Of a DNA stretch of 5,796 nt, positions 5,130-5,796 are shown in pieces. The position numbers and the translations under genes were made by a program. The notes beneath the pieces are model-generated. The model worked only from the letters and a program-made list of their open reading frames with translations. It ran no database searches and was not told where the DNA came from. Source of the stretch: Pseudomonadota bacterium. Lineage in GTDB: Bacteria > Pseudomonadota > Alphaproteobacteria > Acetobacterales > Acetobacteraceae. How positions within the stretch are numbered: the stretch's first letter is position 1; each line of letters starts with the position of its first letter. Location of the stretch: assembly GCA_021845835.1 (NCBI GenBank), contig JAJZVE010000329.1:1-5796 (forward strand), written 5' to 3'.

Positions 5130-5796
5130 GCGCCGCGGCGGGCCGGCAGCGCATCGCGGCGCAGGCGGCGCTGCTGGCGGCGCTGGCGGCGCTCGGCCTG
5201 CTGGTGGCGTGGCACGGCAACGGCTACGTGCAGCAACTGCTGTTCAACATGGCGCTGTATGTGCTGCTGGCGACCGGATGGAACGTGATCGGCGGCATGA
5301 CCGGCTATGTCTCGTTCGGCCAGGTCAGCTTTTTCGGGCTTGGCGCCTACGTCGCCGCCATCGGCGTGCTGCATTTCGATCTGTCCTGGGCCACCGCCGC
5401 GGTGCTCGCCGCGCTCGCCGCAACCTGCCTCGCGATTCCGCTCGGCCTTGTCATGCTGCGCCTGAGCGGCATCTTCTTCGCGCTCGGCATGTTCGGGCTG
5501 GCGCGCATCCTGCAGATCGCCGCCAATGCGCTGAACGTCACCGGCGGTCCGATGGGCACCACGGTGCCGGCCGCCGACACGCCGGCGCTGCCCGCCGCCG
5601 CGGCGGTGCTGCTGGCGAGTGCCGCGGTCATCGCCGTCGCCTGGATCATGCGCGGGCGGCTCGGGCTGCGGCTGATGGCGATCCGCGACGATCCGGTGGC
5701 GACCGAGGCGGCGGGCGTGAACGTCTGGCGCTGCAAGGTCGTCGCCTTCTGCATCGGCGCCGGCCTCGCCGCGATCGGCGGCGCGCTTTATGTCTG
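5126..5796 (+). CDS. livM: ABC transporter inner-membrane permease, LivM type (runs off right edge)
   Basis: The first 223 codons (plus 2 bases) of the second LIV-type permease, open to the window edge. The start ATG at 5126 overlaps the LivH stop as ATGA, a classic sign of coupled translation, with only a weak GGGACGG site (5117-5123) before it. After a first hydrophobic helix (about 10-28), residues 57-77 carry the LivM signature: GMTGYVSFGQVSFFGLGAYV. LRLSGIFFALGMFGLARI (111-128) and VTGGPMG (138-144) follow. The ATPase-coupling loop LRLMAIRDDPVATEAAGVNVWRCKVVAF (181-208), with its RDD and AAGVN, is characteristic of the family and comes before another helix. LivM proteins are commonly well over 300 residues, so roughly a third is missing. 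It pairs with the LivH-type protein to form the membrane channel; the ATPase genes (LivG, LivF types) are expected next to the right. Confidence 0.9.
   Translation, partial: MSAAAGRQRIAAQAALLAALAALGLLVAWHGNGYVQQLLFNMALYVLLATGWNVIGGMTGYVSFGQVSFFGLGAYVAAIGVLHFDLSWATAAVLAALAATCLAIPLGLVMLRLSGIFFALGMFGLARILQIAANALNVTGGPMGTTVPAADTPALPAAAAVLLASAAVIAVAWIMRGRLGLRLMAIRDDPVATEAAGVNVWRCKVVAFCIGAGLAAIGGALYV

Noticed and set aside
1..5796. Mobile element, CRISPR, tRNA or phage signals
   Set aside because: I found no regularly spaced direct repeats, terminal inverted repeats, transposase or integrase motifs, or tRNA-like folds. All sizeable stretches are explained by ordinary metabolic and transport genes.

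Overview
The window comes from a GC-rich bacterial chromosome: coding regions are strongly GC-biased at third codon positions, Shine-Dalgarno sequences are strong, and gene spacing is tight. The gene families, and a branched-chain-amino-acid-type (LIV/HAAT) binding protein with a Tat-like signal, suggest a Pseudomonadota member. It is most likely a high-GC alphaproteobacterium (Rhodospirillales/Acetobacterales type), with a high-GC betaproteobacterium as the alternative. This is inference from style and gene content, not a phylogenetic result.

The layout is a divergent catabolic and transport locus. On the minus strand, reading leftward from about position 1970, there is a complete FAD-dependent dehydrogenase of the fumarate-reductase flavoprotein superfamily, closest to TcuA (tricarballylate dehydrogenase). 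After a 104-bp gap comes the first 108 codons of a 3-hydroxyacyl-CoA dehydrogenase, which runs off the left edge. On the plus strand, starting at 2102, there is an IclR-family regulator. It is followed by a probable Tat-exported periplasmic binding protein, a LivH-type permease and the first 223 codons of a LivM-type permease, which runs off the right edge. The three transport genes are tightly coupled: a 1-nt gap separates binding protein and LivH, and LivH and LivM overlap by 4 nt (ATGA). The two ATPases (LivG/LivF type) are expected further right.

The 131-bp divergent intergenic region (1971-2101) is the obvious control point. It carries a 14-bp imperfect palindrome, ATGTCGATTGACAT (2034-2047), that overlaps a TTGACA box facing iclR. 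The palindrome also lies in the spacer of a possible weak promoter facing the flavoprotein gene, so it is the best candidate IclR operator. A second dyad, TACCGG-N11-CCGGTA (2997-3019), lies in the leader of the binding-protein gene.

A working model, all inference: the ABC system imports a small carboxylate or amino-acid-like compound, the TcuA-like flavoprotein oxidises it, and a CoA-linked pathway including the 3-hydroxyacyl-CoA dehydrogenase processes it, with the IclR protein sensing the substrate or an intermediate. Each component belongs to a known family. I see no phage, transposon, CRISPR, tRNA or rRNA signal, and no clearly new system. What is open is the substrate, and the electron acceptor of a TcuA-like enzyme that has no TcuB partner in view.
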